Below are positions 7,468 through 15,692 of a stretch of DNA of 38,846 nucleotides, one piece after another. The position numbers and the translations under genes were made by a program. The notes beneath the pieces are model-generated. The model ran no database searches and was not told the DNA's origin. It saw nothing but the letters and a program-made list of their open reading frames with translations. The stretch's first letter is position 1, and each line of letters starts with the position of its first letter. Source of the DNA: an uncultured Gammaproteobacteria bacterium (GTDB taxonomy: Bacteria; Pseudomonadota; Gammaproteobacteria; Arenicellales; JAANXG01); the NCBI GenBank assembly GCA_947258785.1, contig CAMYJT010000013.1:43744-82589 (forward strand), in the 5' to 3' direction.

Positions 7468-8258
7468 AAGATCCGGTTACATGGGAAACCGTTAACTCCT
7501 ACGTCGACGGCGAGTTGTCGGCCACCCAAGCGGCCGAGGTCGCCAAGGCAGTGGCCATAAACCCACGGCTTGCCGATCGGGTGGCGATGTTGAGCTCCTT
7601 GAAAGCGGTGATTGCCCACTCCACCGACGGGTTGAGGCGGGACATCAAGTTCGACGGGACCAAGCCTGCGAGGTCGTGGGCCCTCTGGGCGGCCGGACTT
7701 GCGGCCGTACTGGTTCTCGGCACGCTATTCTCCGTGCTGGTCATGAGGAGCAGTTTCGTCTATCCGGTCTCCGGGGTGCGGATCGCCGGCTTAGTGCACA
7801 CGGAGTGGCTCACCTCGCAGACCGTGCCCCGTGGCACGCAACACCCCGAGTTTCTGCAGACCGCACTCGACGGGATATACGTCGACGCCTATGTGCCGGA
7901 CCTCTCCAAGGTTGATCTGACCTTCAGCGGCATACGCCGGCTCTCGGCGTCGGACATCGAGGGCTTACACGTCGGCTACGCGGGACCGCGCGGTTGCATG
8001 GTGAGCCTGGTGGTTATCCGTAATCACATCCAGCTGTCGAGCCGCCTGTCGCTATTTCAGGACAACGGACAATCGGTCTACGGTTGGCGGGTCGGTACCA
8101 CCGGGTTCTACCTGCTGGCGCACAAGATGGACCCGCAACGCTTGGCCACGGTCGCAAATGTGGTGCATGGCCTCACCAGGAGTCGTCTGCCCTTGGACTC
8201 CCAGGCGGTGATTGTCCTCAACGACGCCCGTGCGTCCAGTCAGCCCTGCGTCGCCTGA
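7464..8258 (+). CDS. membrane-anchored anti-sigma factor
   Basis: 264 residues, ATGA-overlapped with the ECF sigma gene. The N-terminal 55 residues (VNSYVDGELSATQAAEVAKAV, then LADRVAML) resemble the cytoplasmic anti-sigma domain but lack the HxxxCxxC zinc site of ZAS proteins. A single transmembrane helix follows at about residues 72-93, and the C-terminal 165 residues should lie in the periplasm. That domain has a strand-rich look with one cysteine in GCMVSLVV and one near the end (SQPCVA). It probably holds the sigma factor at the membrane until an envelope signal releases it. No protease or partner is adjacent. Confidence 0.85.
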   Translation: MKDPVTWETVNSYVDGELSATQAAEVAKAVAINPRLADRVAMLSSLKAVIAHSTDGLRRDIKFDGTKPARSWALWAAGLAAVLVLGTLFSVLVMRSSFVYPVSGVRIAGLVHTEWLTSQTVPRGTQHPEFLQTALDGIYVDAYVPDLSKVDLTFSGIRRLSASDIEGLHVGYAGPRGCMVSLVVIRNHIQLSSRLSLFQDNGQSVYGWRVGTTGFYLLAHKMDPQRLATVANVVHGLTRSRLPLDSQAVIVLNDARASSQPCVA

Positions 8259-8339
8259 CCCGGTCGCACATTGCCCGCGCCTGGTTTTCGCCGGTAACGG
8301 CAAGCCCCTATCCCCAGCGCTCCCGGCACAGGTCAGCGG

Positions 8340-9332
8340 TTAACCGCCGGTGGTGAAGGTCAGCACCAGGGCCAGGAGAACGCCGTGGCCGAGGGCGCTG
8401 GCAATCGTCATCTTGATCGCTGCGAGCAGCTGGGCCGGTGCGTTGGCGCGGTCGATCAACACCGCAGCGGCGCGGACTGCCAAGCCCAGTGGAATAAGCG
8501 AAATCAAGGCCCAAGCGGACAGTAAGCCGGTGGTGACCGCGGCCACCAGCCCAAGCAGGGCCAGCCCGACATTCGTGGCATAGACCCACCGCCCGCGCCG
8601 CGTGCCGAGACGCACTACCCAGTGATGCTTGCCGGCGGCGGCATCCGCGGCGCGATCTGGAAATTGATTGATGTAAAGGATGTTAGTGACCAGCAGGGCG
8701 TAGGGCAGACCGATAATCAGCAAGCGCCAGTCATACACCTGGCGCTGTACGAAGTCGGTCCCCATCGGGATCAGTATGCCAAAGCCGACGGCGACGCAGA
8801 CTTCTCCCCAACCGCGGTTGTTGAGCTGCACGGGTGGTGCGGAATACGCCCAACCGATAAATATCCCGACCACGCCCAGACCGGCGAGCCACCAATTGGT
8901 CAACATCGACAGCAGTAGGCCGATACAGACCCCGCCGGCCAGCAGGCCGAGCCCGTAGCGCAGCGTGAGCAGTTCTGTGAACACCCCGTTCTGGATGAAG
9001 CGGCTACCTCCGGTGAACGGAAATAATCGTTCTTCGTTGATGGCATCGGTGCGATTCAGGGAATCGTAGTAATCGTTCAACACGTTTACCGCTGCATGGA
9101 TCAGTACGGCGCCGAGCAAAGTCAGCGCGGCGGTTAATCCATTGAGCGAGGCGCCTCGGTATAGCGTGTAAGTCAAACCGATGCCGAACCCGGCCAGGGT
9201 CACGGTCAGGAACGGAGGCCGAACGGCGAGCCAGTAGCGCCGCAGCGGATTGGTCATGGTCAGCGGCGTCGGTTCACCGGGGCGTGGGTTCAGCGCCAGC
9301 CTCTCCGACGGGTCGTGCGTATTCGCTTCCAT
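8340..9332 (-). CDS. UbiA-superfamily prenyltransferase, MenA-like
   Basis: 330 residues with about eight to nine membrane helices. The two magnesium-diphosphate binding motifs are intact: NDYYDSLNRTD at 86-96 and DRAADAAAGKHH from Asp226. The stretch after the first motif (NEERLFPFTGGSRFIQ) is like MenA, which prenylates 1,4-dihydroxy-2-naphthoate in menaquinone synthesis, more than UbiA or chlorophyll synthase. Aromatic acceptor specificity cannot be proved by reading. An in-frame ATG at residue 26 (MTNPLRRYW) is an alternative start nearer the first helix. It converges with the anti-sigma gene (81-base gap) and lies downstream of a radical SAM gene on the same strand, with an 83-base gap. 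Confidence 0.85.
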   Translation of the reverse strand: MEANTHDPSERLALNPRPGEPTPLTMTNPLRRYWLAVRPPFLTVTLAGFGIGLTYTLYRGASLNGLTAALTLLGAVLIHAAVNVLNDYYDSLNRTDAINEERLFPFTGGSRFIQNGVFTELLTLRYGLGLLAGGVCIGLLLSMLTNWWLAGLGVVGIFIGWAYSAPPVQLNNRGWGEVCVAVGFGILIPMGTDFVQRQVYDWRLLIIGLPYALLVTNILYINQFPDRAADAAAGKHHWVVRLGTRRGRWVYATNVGLALLGLVAAVTTGLLSAWALISLIPLGLAVRAAAVLIDRANAPAQLLAAIKMTIASALGHGVLLALVLTFTTGG

Positions 9333-9415
9333 TATGACAATCGATCCGGGTTTCGGGTGAATGAGGCTGTCATTATTCTTAACCTAGCTAAATACTCAAG
9401 TGTGACGAACTGGTT

Positions 9416-10681
9416 CTAGCGACCAGGGATTTGGGTGCGCATCTGGTCGCGCAGACGGTTTACGCCCATGAAGAACTCGCGCATCATGAGCACCCAGTAG
9501 TATCTGCCTTCAGGAGTGACCCGGTACTCCTGGTCGGTCTCCACCAGCGCGCCGAGCAGTTTGAACAGGAGTAACCCAGTGCTCAGAGCGCGCCGGTAGT
9601 TCGGGCCGTACTTATCGGACATGAACGTCTTGTCCATGTGCAGGCCAAACAGGCGCATGAGAAAATCGTAGCGTATCTGCTCGCGCAAGCTCAGCGCTCG
9701 ATAGGCCGAGACGGCGGGTTGACTGCGCGCCGTCAGCTCGAGATAACGTTCCATCGAGAAGGTGTTGGCGAACATCACGCCATTCAGGTAGCTGAACGAA
9801 CCGCTGCCGATACCCAGATACTCGTCATGGTCCACGATGTATTCGTCGATGGGTGCGATCTGGCGAGAAAAGCACCAGGCCGAACGCGGTTGATAGTCGG
9901 GCATGAGGGCATCCATTACGGTGTGGTACATAGCGCGTTCCCGATTGAACTCCACCCGGCCCATCCGACTCGAGATCGGAGCTCCCGCACCGGTCGCGGG
10001 CATGATCGGGTAATAGGAGATCTGGTCGACCGCTAAATCCTTGAGGGTGCGAAGATCGTGGCGAAGCGATCGCATGGTCTGGTGCGGAAAATTGAAAATC
10101 ATGTCCACATTGAAGGTGTCGAAGCGCCCGAGCGCCGACTCTACACGCTCCAGGATGCTCGCTGAGCTGCCGTAGGCACGAAGCCGTTCCATCTCATCGA
10201 GCAGCCGGTCGTCGAGGCTCTGCACACCGACCGAAAGCCGGTTTACGCCGGCCTGCTTGAGCACCTCCAGCGTCGGCGGACAGAGGTGGTTGGGATTGGT
10301 TTCCACGGATAGCCGGGAAATCCGAAACCAGTGCCTGACCAGGTCCAGTGTGACGCCGAGTTCGTCCGGTAATACCGTCGGCGTGCCACCGCCGACGTAG
10401 ACCTCCGCAAAATCGAATCCCGCGTCCCGATAATACTGGAGTTCCCTCTTGAGGGCCTTGAAGTAGCGTTGGGCCAGCTGCCGCTCCAGCGACCGACGGT
10501 GAAAGGTACAGAATGGACACAGCGACTCACAAAATGGCACATGGATGTAGAGCAGATAGCGCCTCGCCGGTGCGGGCGAGGGATGCATTCCAAACCCGCT
10601 CCGCAGCCGCATTTGGCTACGGTGATAACGGCGCAGATACCGGGTCAGTAGTAGATCGCCGAGATGCAAGAATCTGCCCAT
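9416..10681 (-). CDS. radical SAM protein, coproporphyrinogen-oxidase/HemW-like
   Basis: 421 residues. The radical SAM cluster motif CxxxCxxC is at Cys51, Cys55 and Cys58 in IHVPFCESLCPFCTFHRR, followed by VYVGGGTPTVLP and SVETNPNHLCPPTLEVLKQAGVNRLSVGVQSLDD. That series of motifs is shared by HemN, HemW and haem-degrading HutW/ChuW proteins. HemN has CxxxCxxCxC; here the residue after the third cysteine is T, then F, as in the non-HemN branches, so I avoid calling it oxygen-independent coproporphyrinogen oxidase. The C-terminal third has the HemN-like winged-helix region. It is upstream of the prenyltransferase gene on the same strand and may be co-transcribed with it. Confidence 0.85.
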   Translation of the reverse strand: MGRFLHLGDLLLTRYLRRYHRSQMRLRSGFGMHPSPAPARRYLLYIHVPFCESLCPFCTFHRRSLERQLAQRYFKALKRELQYYRDAGFDFAEVYVGGGTPTVLPDELGVTLDLVRHWFRISRLSVETNPNHLCPPTLEVLKQAGVNRLSVGVQSLDDRLLDEMERLRAYGSSASILERVESALGRFDTFNVDMIFNFPHQTMRSLRHDLRTLKDLAVDQISYYPIMPATGAGAPISSRMGRVEFNRERAMYHTVMDALMPDYQPRSAWCFSRQIAPIDEYIVDHDEYLGIGSGSFSYLNGVMFANTFSMERYLELTARSQPAVSAYRALSLREQIRYDFLMRLFGLHMDKTFMSDKYGPNYRRALSTGLLLFKLLGALVETDQEYRVTPEGRYYWVLMMREFFMGVNRLRDQMRTQIPGR

Positions 10682-10862
10682 GTCGCGCGCTGAAATGCCG
10701 GTTTACGATATCGCGCAACGCACAGCCGATAGCTTCGCGACACGAAGAATCGAAACCGGTACCCTGAGGCATCGGCCACCGAGTATAGTGAAGCGCCGCG
10801 ACGTCGTGCGCAGATCACGGCTGGTTCGGCGGGGTGGGTCGACCCGACCGTTGTTGTCCCGG

Positions 10863-11198
10863 TCATCCCGGCGTCGTTGTTGCCTTGGTCAGCGGCCAAA
10901 AGTCCGCAAATGTTTCGTCGATGATTTTCGTGAAGTGCTCATCCAGCCGAGTCTGATCGGCCGCCAGCTCCATTTCTGCCGTGTGTTTCAGTGCGTCCGC
11001 CTCGGCCTTCAGCAACGCGGTGTGGTGGGCCTCGAATCGCCCGATCGCATCCTGGGTCCTGGCGTCATTGCGGGCGAGGATGGCCTGGGCCCGCTGGCGC
11101 GCCTCCGCGATGGCGGTTTCGACGTGCTGCCTGGCCGTTTCGAGTTCCTGCTGCGCCACCCGCTCAGCTTGGAGGACCTGTTGTATCGGATTCGTCAT
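10863..11198 (-). CDS. V/A-type ATPase peripheral-stalk subunit (G/H-like)
   Basis: 111 residues from ATG 11198; ATG 11225 is an alternative. Almost the whole chain is predicted helix with charged heptads (QQVLQAERVAQQELETARQ, then ARQRAQAILARND), the pattern of the V-ATPase G / A-ATPase H stalk subunit that pairs with subunit E. No ribosome-binding site decides the start. It is encoded divergently from the other V-ATPase genes across a 247-base shared regulatory region. That is unusual, since this gene is commonly first in the same operon. Coiled-coil proteins are easy to over-assign, but adjacency to a full V-ATPase set makes the call likely. Confidence 0.75.
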   Translation of the reverse strand: MTNPIQQVLQAERVAQQELETARQHVETAIAEARQRAQAILARNDARTQDAIGRFEAHHTALLKAEADALKHTAEMELAADQTRLDEHFTKIIDETFADFWPLTKATTTPG

Positions 11199-11267
11199 GC
11201 GTGATACGAATTTTGTTCTGACCATACCGACAATGCGGAGTTTCTGCCGGAGATCCCGGCTGCTGCC

Positions 11268-11273
11268 ACCATA
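11268..11273 (-). promoter_or_regulatory. candidate -10 element for the minus-strand stalk-subunit gene
   Basis: TATGGT on the minus strand (4 of 6 to TATAAT) is placed exactly where a -10 hexamer should be if the FNR-type palindrome centred at 11302.5 sits at -41.5, giving a start of transcription at about 11261. The geometry is that of a class II FNR-activated promoter. The hexamer itself is weak. Confidence 0.4.
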
Positions 11274-11294
11274 ACGCCGACCGTGGCGCCCGGC

Positions 11295-11310
11295 TTTGAT
11301 TTGGATCAAA
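11295..11310. promoter_or_regulatory. FNR/Anr-type binding site in the divergent V-ATPase promoter region
   Basis: TTTGATTTGGATCAAA contains TTGAT-N4-ATCAA, a perfect match to the FNR/Anr consensus with both half sites intact and one extra symmetric base each side. It lies 97 bases before the minus-strand stalk-subunit start (11198) and 136 bases before the plus-strand subunit C start (11446). It would place the locus under oxygen control by an FNR-family regulator. CRP-family relatives such as Dnr recognise similar sites. Confidence 0.7.
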
Positions 11311-11445
11311 CCCGCCATGCTCCCATGAGCTGTCAGCCGGCGCAGTCCGGTGGCCGCCCTGACACCAACTCTTGACCTCGATCATGCGTAGTTCCACGGT
11401 GGATCAATACAATTATTTTATCGATCGACAGGGGATCGCAGTTTG

Positions 11446-12258
11446 ATGCGAGGTGGGCGAATATTACAGTACGCAGAAGCCCAGGCCCGGATTCGTGCGC
11501 GACTCGCTGCGTTGCCGACGATCAATCACTGGAAGCAGATTGCCGATGCATCGGATCTCGACAACCTGATCGAACGGATGCGGTCGGCTGGCTTGAGCCA
11601 CTGGCTCATGTCCTTACCTCGCGCCCCGGATGCCGTGACCGTCGAGCGTGCCTTGTTCGACGCCCTCACCGATCTTGTGGCGTCCATCGGCCGCATGTTG
11701 CCCAGACGCTGGCAGGGGGTGCGTCGCTGGATGGAGATCGGCATCGGTGTACGCTCTGTCGCTGATCTGTTGTCCCCCCAGCAACTGGAGATCCCCGCGG
11801 GCCTGGACGCAACACTGCGTCCAATCGCCAAGCTGCCGCGGGATCAACGGCTGGCCGCGCTGCAGACGACCCGCTTTCACAGCTATGTGGACCGTGACGA
11901 GCCACCCCTAGAGTGCTGGCTTCGGGAATTCGAGAACCGGTGTCCGGCACTGCGCGGCACCGAGCGCTACATGATACATCGCATCACGGCGTCGATTCGC
12001 CGGCATCATGCCCAAATACGCGAGTGGCGCGAACGGATTCAACACGGAGAACAAACTGCCCAGCCCGCAGTACAGTGGCGGTTGCGGGGAGATCTCGAGC
12101 TTGAGTTGCGGAACTTGCTGTCCGGTGATCCGTTTCATGCGGGACTGATATTGATTTACGGCCTCTTGGAGTTGATCCAGTACGAGCGATGCCGCGCCCT
12201 GCTCATCGCCAGTACCCAGGGTTGGCCCATCTACGGTCTGCTGCGGGGATTGGGCTGA
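11446..12258 (+). CDS. V/A-type ATPase subunit C (d-like)
   Basis: 270 residues from ATG 11446, with a TTG directly before it as an alternative. The chain is helical and rich in Arg/Leu, with ends such as LRNLLSGDPFHAGLILIYGLLELIQYERCRALL, in which the helix near the C-terminus fits the V-ATPase d/C subunit that caps the c-ring and contacts the central stalk. Motifs are weak in this family and the call rests on size, helicity and its place before subunits I, K, F, E, A, B and D. It ends with TGATG, the A of the stop being the first base of the next start. It is somewhat shorter than typical AtpC subunits of 320-350 residues. Confidence 0.72.
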   Translation: MRGGRILQYAEAQARIRARLAALPTINHWKQIADASDLDNLIERMRSAGLSHWLMSLPRAPDAVTVERALFDALTDLVASIGRMLPRRWQGVRRWMEIGIGVRSVADLLSPQQLEIPAGLDATLRPIAKLPRDQRLAALQTTRFHSYVDRDEPPLECWLREFENRCPALRGTERYMIHRITASIRRHHAQIREWRERIQHGEQTAQPAVQWRLRGDLELELRNLLSGDPFHAGLILIYGLLELIQYERCRALLIASTQGWPIYGLLRGLG

Positions 12259-14207
12259 TGTTCCGTCCGGCGACCATGAACTGGGTCGATTTGCTGGTCG
12301 ACCGGGACTCTGTTTCCAATGCGCTCGATGTCTTGGCGCGCCTGCGCATCATCGAACTGCGTCAATACGACCGCGGGCGGGCCCCGTTCGAAGTCTCACC
12401 CGACGAGTCGGTGACCGGCCGCCTGGCAATCCTGCAGCGTGAACTGGAGAGCGCGCGGGACTATCTGCCTGCGCCGGATCCGGAAACGGTTCCGCTCTCC
12501 CGGCGCCACGCCCAGACACACAATCTGTTGCCGGAATTGGAACACGCGTTGCGGGGCTGGATCAACGAGGCGACGCCGATCATTGCTGAACTCAATCGAA
12601 TCGACAGCCGGCTCGAGGAGCTGCAGTTGCTGAAGGTTTGTCTGGACTCGGTACCCGAGGGGGAGTTGGATCCCAGCCTGCTGTCCGACGAACCGTCCAG
12701 GTGGTTCACACCGTTCCTGGTCATCGCCACCGAGGATGAGTTGAATGCCCTGGGTGCTGATGTCGGCAACGTCGTGCTCCACACCTATCCGGTGCAGCGT
12801 GACAATCGGGACGACGGTGGCCCGAAGCAGGCGGTACTGTTGAACGGGGTAACCGAAGCCAGCGAGGTCAAGGCCCTGGAACGGCGCCTGCATGGTCTGG
12901 GCATGCGTTTCGTTCGCGTCCCCGCGGGTTTGGACCCAAATTCCAGACAGGCCGCACGGCAGGTGCAGACCTGGACCGAGAGAGAGGAGGCCGAACGTGC
13001 ACGCTTGCTTGCGGCGCTGAACACGCTGAATCAGCGTAGTCAGACCGCCGGTTGGGTGTGGTTGCTCAACCGGCATCGATGGGTCAACGAGGCATTGGCA
13101 ACCTCGTTGCTCGGTCAGCGTTTCGTGTGGTTGGGAGGGTGGGTACCGGCCGCCCGGTACCCGGAACTCGTTGACGCGCTGCAGAGCTCCGGGATCCCGT
13201 TCCTGGTTAACAGCGAGGCCGCAACCGGTCATGGAACGCCGCCCGTAAAGCTTGACAACCCATCGTGGGTGCGGCGATTCGAGGCGTTCGTAACGGGTTT
13301 TGGCGTACCCGCCGTAAACGAAGTTGATCCAACGCCAATGCTTGCGATCCTGGCGCCGCTGATGTTCGGGTATATGTTCGGCGATGTCGGCCAGGGTTTG
13401 GTGCTGGCCGTGATCGGCTGGGTCTTACGGAACCGACTGCCGGTGCTGGGATTGTTGGTGCCAGGCGGGATCAGTGCGGTACTGTTCGGATTTCTCTATG
13501 GCAGCGTTTTCTGCGACGAGCACCTGCTGCAACCGATCTGGTTGCGTCCTATGGACGAGCCACTCTCCATGCTGCTGTGGCCGATGGGTTTTGGTCTGGC
13601 CGTAATCTTCCTGAGTATGATCCTGGGAGCGTTCCAGGCGTATTGGCGTGGTCAAAGGGGCCAGTGGTGGTCGGCCGATGCGCCGGTGGTCGGTCTGTTG
13701 GTGGGCTTGAGCCTTGGCATAGTGTCGATCCCCGCAGCAGCGGCGGTCGGTCTCGCCAGTTTGGTGTGGTCGGTAGCGGCAGCCGGTGTGCGCGGCTATC
13801 GCCGACACGGGGCTGCCGGTCTACTGTCGGGGGCCGCAAAAAATCTCGTCGAATTGATCGAGATCACCGCTCAATTGGTGATCAATACCGTATCCTTTGT
13901 GCGCTTGGGGGCGTTCGCGCTGGCTCATGCCGGTCTGGGTGCCGCGGTTATTGCGCTGAGCGCGATACCAGACCATTGGTTGATCAGGATCGGGGTGTTT
14001 TTACTCGGCAACCTGGTCGTCATCACCTTGGAAGGCCTGGTGGTTGCGATACAGACCACGCGTTTGGTGATGTTCGAATTTTTCCGGCGCTTCCTGATCG
14101 GCAGCGGCCGGCAGTTTCGGCCCCTGGAGATGCCGGACGGAGGAGATTGCCGCAGTCATAGCGGATCGTCCGCGGTATTCGCCCGCATGGCCAAGAAACG
14201 GGGGTAA
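12258..14207 (+). CDS. V/A-type ATPase subunit I (a-like membrane stator)
   Basis: 649 residues from ATG 12258, which overlaps the previous stop by one base; this start opens with MNWVDLLVDRDSVSNALDVLARLRIIELR, the conserved N-terminal region of the family. The first 350 residues are a soluble cytoplasmic arm with long helices. The rest has about seven or eight membrane helices, including PMLAILAPLMFGYMFGDVGQGL, the family hallmark, and NLVELIEITAQLVINTVSFVRLGAFALAHAGL near the C-terminus with the arginine (in VRLGAF) expected to face the c-ring. This subunit carries ions between half-channels and anchors the peripheral stalk. Confidence 0.93.
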   Translation: MFRPATMNWVDLLVDRDSVSNALDVLARLRIIELRQYDRGRAPFEVSPDESVTGRLAILQRELESARDYLPAPDPETVPLSRRHAQTHNLLPELEHALRGWINEATPIIAELNRIDSRLEELQLLKVCLDSVPEGELDPSLLSDEPSRWFTPFLVIATEDELNALGADVGNVVLHTYPVQRDNRDDGGPKQAVLLNGVTEASEVKALERRLHGLGMRFVRVPAGLDPNSRQAARQVQTWTEREEAERARLLAALNTLNQRSQTAGWVWLLNRHRWVNEALATSLLGQRFVWLGGWVPAARYPELVDALQSSGIPFLVNSEAATGHGTPPVKLDNPSWVRRFEAFVTGFGVPAVNEVDPTPMLAILAPLMFGYMFGDVGQGLVLAVIGWVLRNRLPVLGLLVPGGISAVLFGFLYGSVFCDEHLLQPIWLRPMDEPLSMLLWPMGFGLAVIFLSMILGAFQAYWRGQRGQWWSADAPVVGLLVGLSLGIVSIPAAAAVGLASLVWSVAAAGVRGYRRHGAAGLLSGAAKNLVELIEITAQLVINTVSFVRLGAFALAHAGLGAAVIALSAIPDHWLIRIGVFLLGNLVVITLEGLVVAIQTTRLVMFEFFRRFLIGSGRQFRPLEMPDGGDCRSHSGSSAVFARMAKKRG

Positions 14208-14358
14208 TGGATGATGACGGGGATGCACCGGAATCGCCGCGTATCGGTACGGAGTGCATGAGCGGTCCCCGGAATGGGTGCACGACAGTACTGGCAGGCC
14301 GGCGGCGCCTGCGGATATCGTCGGTCTACGTCTCGCTAATGAATTGGGAGCTTTGTCA

Positions 14359-14712
14359 ATGATGAAGAAGAGATTGTTTCTGGTACTGGGTGTGTGCTGC
14401 ACACTTGCCGTAACGGCGACACTGATTTATGCGGCGCTGCTGTTATTCCCACCGGTGGCGTTGGCCGATGAACTTGGTGGTGTCATTGACCCGTCCGTGT
14501 TGGGTTGGGGTTACATGGCTGCAGCCCTGGCCACCGGTCTGTCGACCGTGGCGGCTGGTATCGCGGTGGCTGGGGTCGGGGCGGCGGCGGTGGGTGCGAT
14601 TGCCGAGAAACCCGAATTGTTCGGAAGAACGCTGGTGCTCGTTGGACTTGCGGAGGGCATCGCTATTTACGGTTTGATCGTGTCCATCATCATCTTGAAT
14701 CGTCTTGGGTGA
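14359..14712 (+). CDS. V/A-type ATPase subunit K (c-ring proteolipid) with N-terminal leader-like helix
   Basis: 117 residues from ATG 14359, with a GGGAG ribosome-binding site. Residues 5-36 form a hydrophobic N-terminal helix ending VALADE, which looks like a signal or leader segment. Residues 49-80 (GYMAAALATGLSTVAAGIAV) and 91-115 (LVLVGLAEGIAIYGLIVSIII) form the c-type hairpin, with the ion-binding carboxylate at Glu99. The hairpin is single, as in A-type and many bacterial rings, not duplicated as in the 16-kDa type. I do not see enough ligand positions to decide between proton and sodium. A 151-base gap separates it from subunit I, with nothing recognisable in it. Confidence 0.9.
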   Translation: MMKKRLFLVLGVCCTLAVTATLIYAALLLFPPVALADELGGVIDPSVLGWGYMAAALATGLSTVAAGIAVAGVGAAAVGAIAEKPELFGRTLVLVGLAEGIAIYGLIVSIIILNRLG

Positions 14713-14718
14713 GACACA

Positions 14719-15024
14719 GTGGCGTTTCGAGTCAGTTACGTCGGGGAGCCGGTCACCGCCGCCGGATTGACGCTCGGCGGCGTGCGTTGCCTGCAGCCGG
14801 ACGCCGATGCGACGGCGGTATGGAGGGCGATACTGGATGCCCGCAACGGTGCCGATCTCGTGCTCATTGATCAAGACCGCGCAAGCGCCGTGCGGGAACG
14901 TCTCGGGGCGTTAACGCAATCGTCGCCGGTACCGCCGATGCTTCTGATACCCAGCATCGAACGCGATGACCAGCCGTCGCGCGACACCATTGCCCTCGCC
15001 CGGCGTGTACTGGGCTTGGATTGA
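14719..15024 (+). CDS. V/A-type ATPase subunit F
   Basis: 101 residues from GTG 14719, six bases after the subunit K stop. The pattern is that of the F/G central-stalk subunit: VSYVGEPVTAAGLTLGGVRC, an alternating strand and helix arrangement of a small Rossmann-like fold, then GADLVLIDQDRASAVRERL and PPMLLIPS. It would bind the D subunit in the rotating axle. Its length is usual for the family. Its position before E, A, B and D supports the call, which rests mostly on the GADLVLID and LLIP segments and context. Confidence 0.8.
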   Translation: MAFRVSYVGEPVTAAGLTLGGVRCLQPDADATAVWRAILDARNGADLVLIDQDRASAVRERLGALTQSSPVPPMLLIPSIERDDQPSRDTIALARRVLGLD

Positions 15025-15044
15025 CCCCTGATCCGGTGTTCACC

Positions 15045-15692
15045 ATGAATCGCCGAACGCCAATCGATTTTGAACCGCGAGATATCGGTGCGTTTCTAAA
15101 AAAAATCGAGCATGACCGAGACCAAGAGCTGGCACAGATCGACTTGCGCAGAAAATCCGAAGTACGGCGCATTCTGGGCAACGCCTATAAGGAGTCGCAC
15201 CGTATCCACAAGCAAGCGGCGCAGCAACTGCGGGCCCGCCGCCGGCTCGAGCGCGATCGATATCTGGCCGGAGTACGTGCGGATTTGAGACGGCGGCGCT
15301 GGAAAGTGTTGACGCGGGTCCAGCAGCGCGCCGCCGACGTCGTCTGGAGGCGTTTGCTGCGCGCCTGGCTGGATCCAGACCGCCAGTGGACATGGTGCCG
15401 GATGTGGTTGGACGCCGCCCTGCAACTTGCGGAACCCGAGCAGCCATTGGAAATATGTCTTGGCCGTGGGATCCGCCGCGAGGTGCAAACGCAGATCGAG
15501 ACCACCGTGTCCGCTTACGGGAGGCGGTGGCGGTTGGCCCTGGACCGCGAATTGGGTCCCGGTCTGGTGATACGCTGGCAGGACTCCATGCTGGACGGAA
15601 GGCTGCGCTCCCAGTGCCCCGACGTGGCTGAAACTCTGCTGCAGCGCATCGCCAGGGTGTTACACAACCCCAATCACGACGAACCAGCATGA
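15045..15692 (+). CDS. V/A-type ATPase subunit E (peripheral stalk)
   Basis: 215 residues from ATG 15045; a TTG at 15021 that overlaps the previous stop is an alternative. The N-terminal half is one long charged helix (FLKKIEHDRDQELAQIDLRRK, then ESHRIHKQAAQQLRARRRLERDRYLA), and the C-terminal half is a compact alpha/beta domain, as in subunit E, which pairs with the G/H subunit to form the outer stalk. It is unusually rich in arginine. The C-terminal motif region is diverged, so context carries part of the assignment. The stop overlaps the start of subunit A by four bases. Confidence 0.78.
   Translation: MNRRTPIDFEPRDIGAFLKKIEHDRDQELAQIDLRRKSEVRRILGNAYKESHRIHKQAAQQLRARRRLERDRYLAGVRADLRRRRWKVLTRVQQRAADVVWRRLLRAWLDPDRQWTWCRMWLDAALQLAEPEQPLEICLGRGIRREVQTQIETTVSAYGRRWRLALDRELGPGLVIRWQDSMLDGRLRSQCPDVAETLLQRIARVLHNPNHDEPA

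Noticed and set aside
9416..10681. annotation as oxygen-independent coproporphyrinogen oxidase HemN
   Set aside because: The Cys cluster lacks the fourth cysteine of the HemN motif; HemW-like is safer.
12396..13232. 278-residue minus-strand open frame
   Set aside because: Antisense to the subunit I gene; no start signal, no family pattern.
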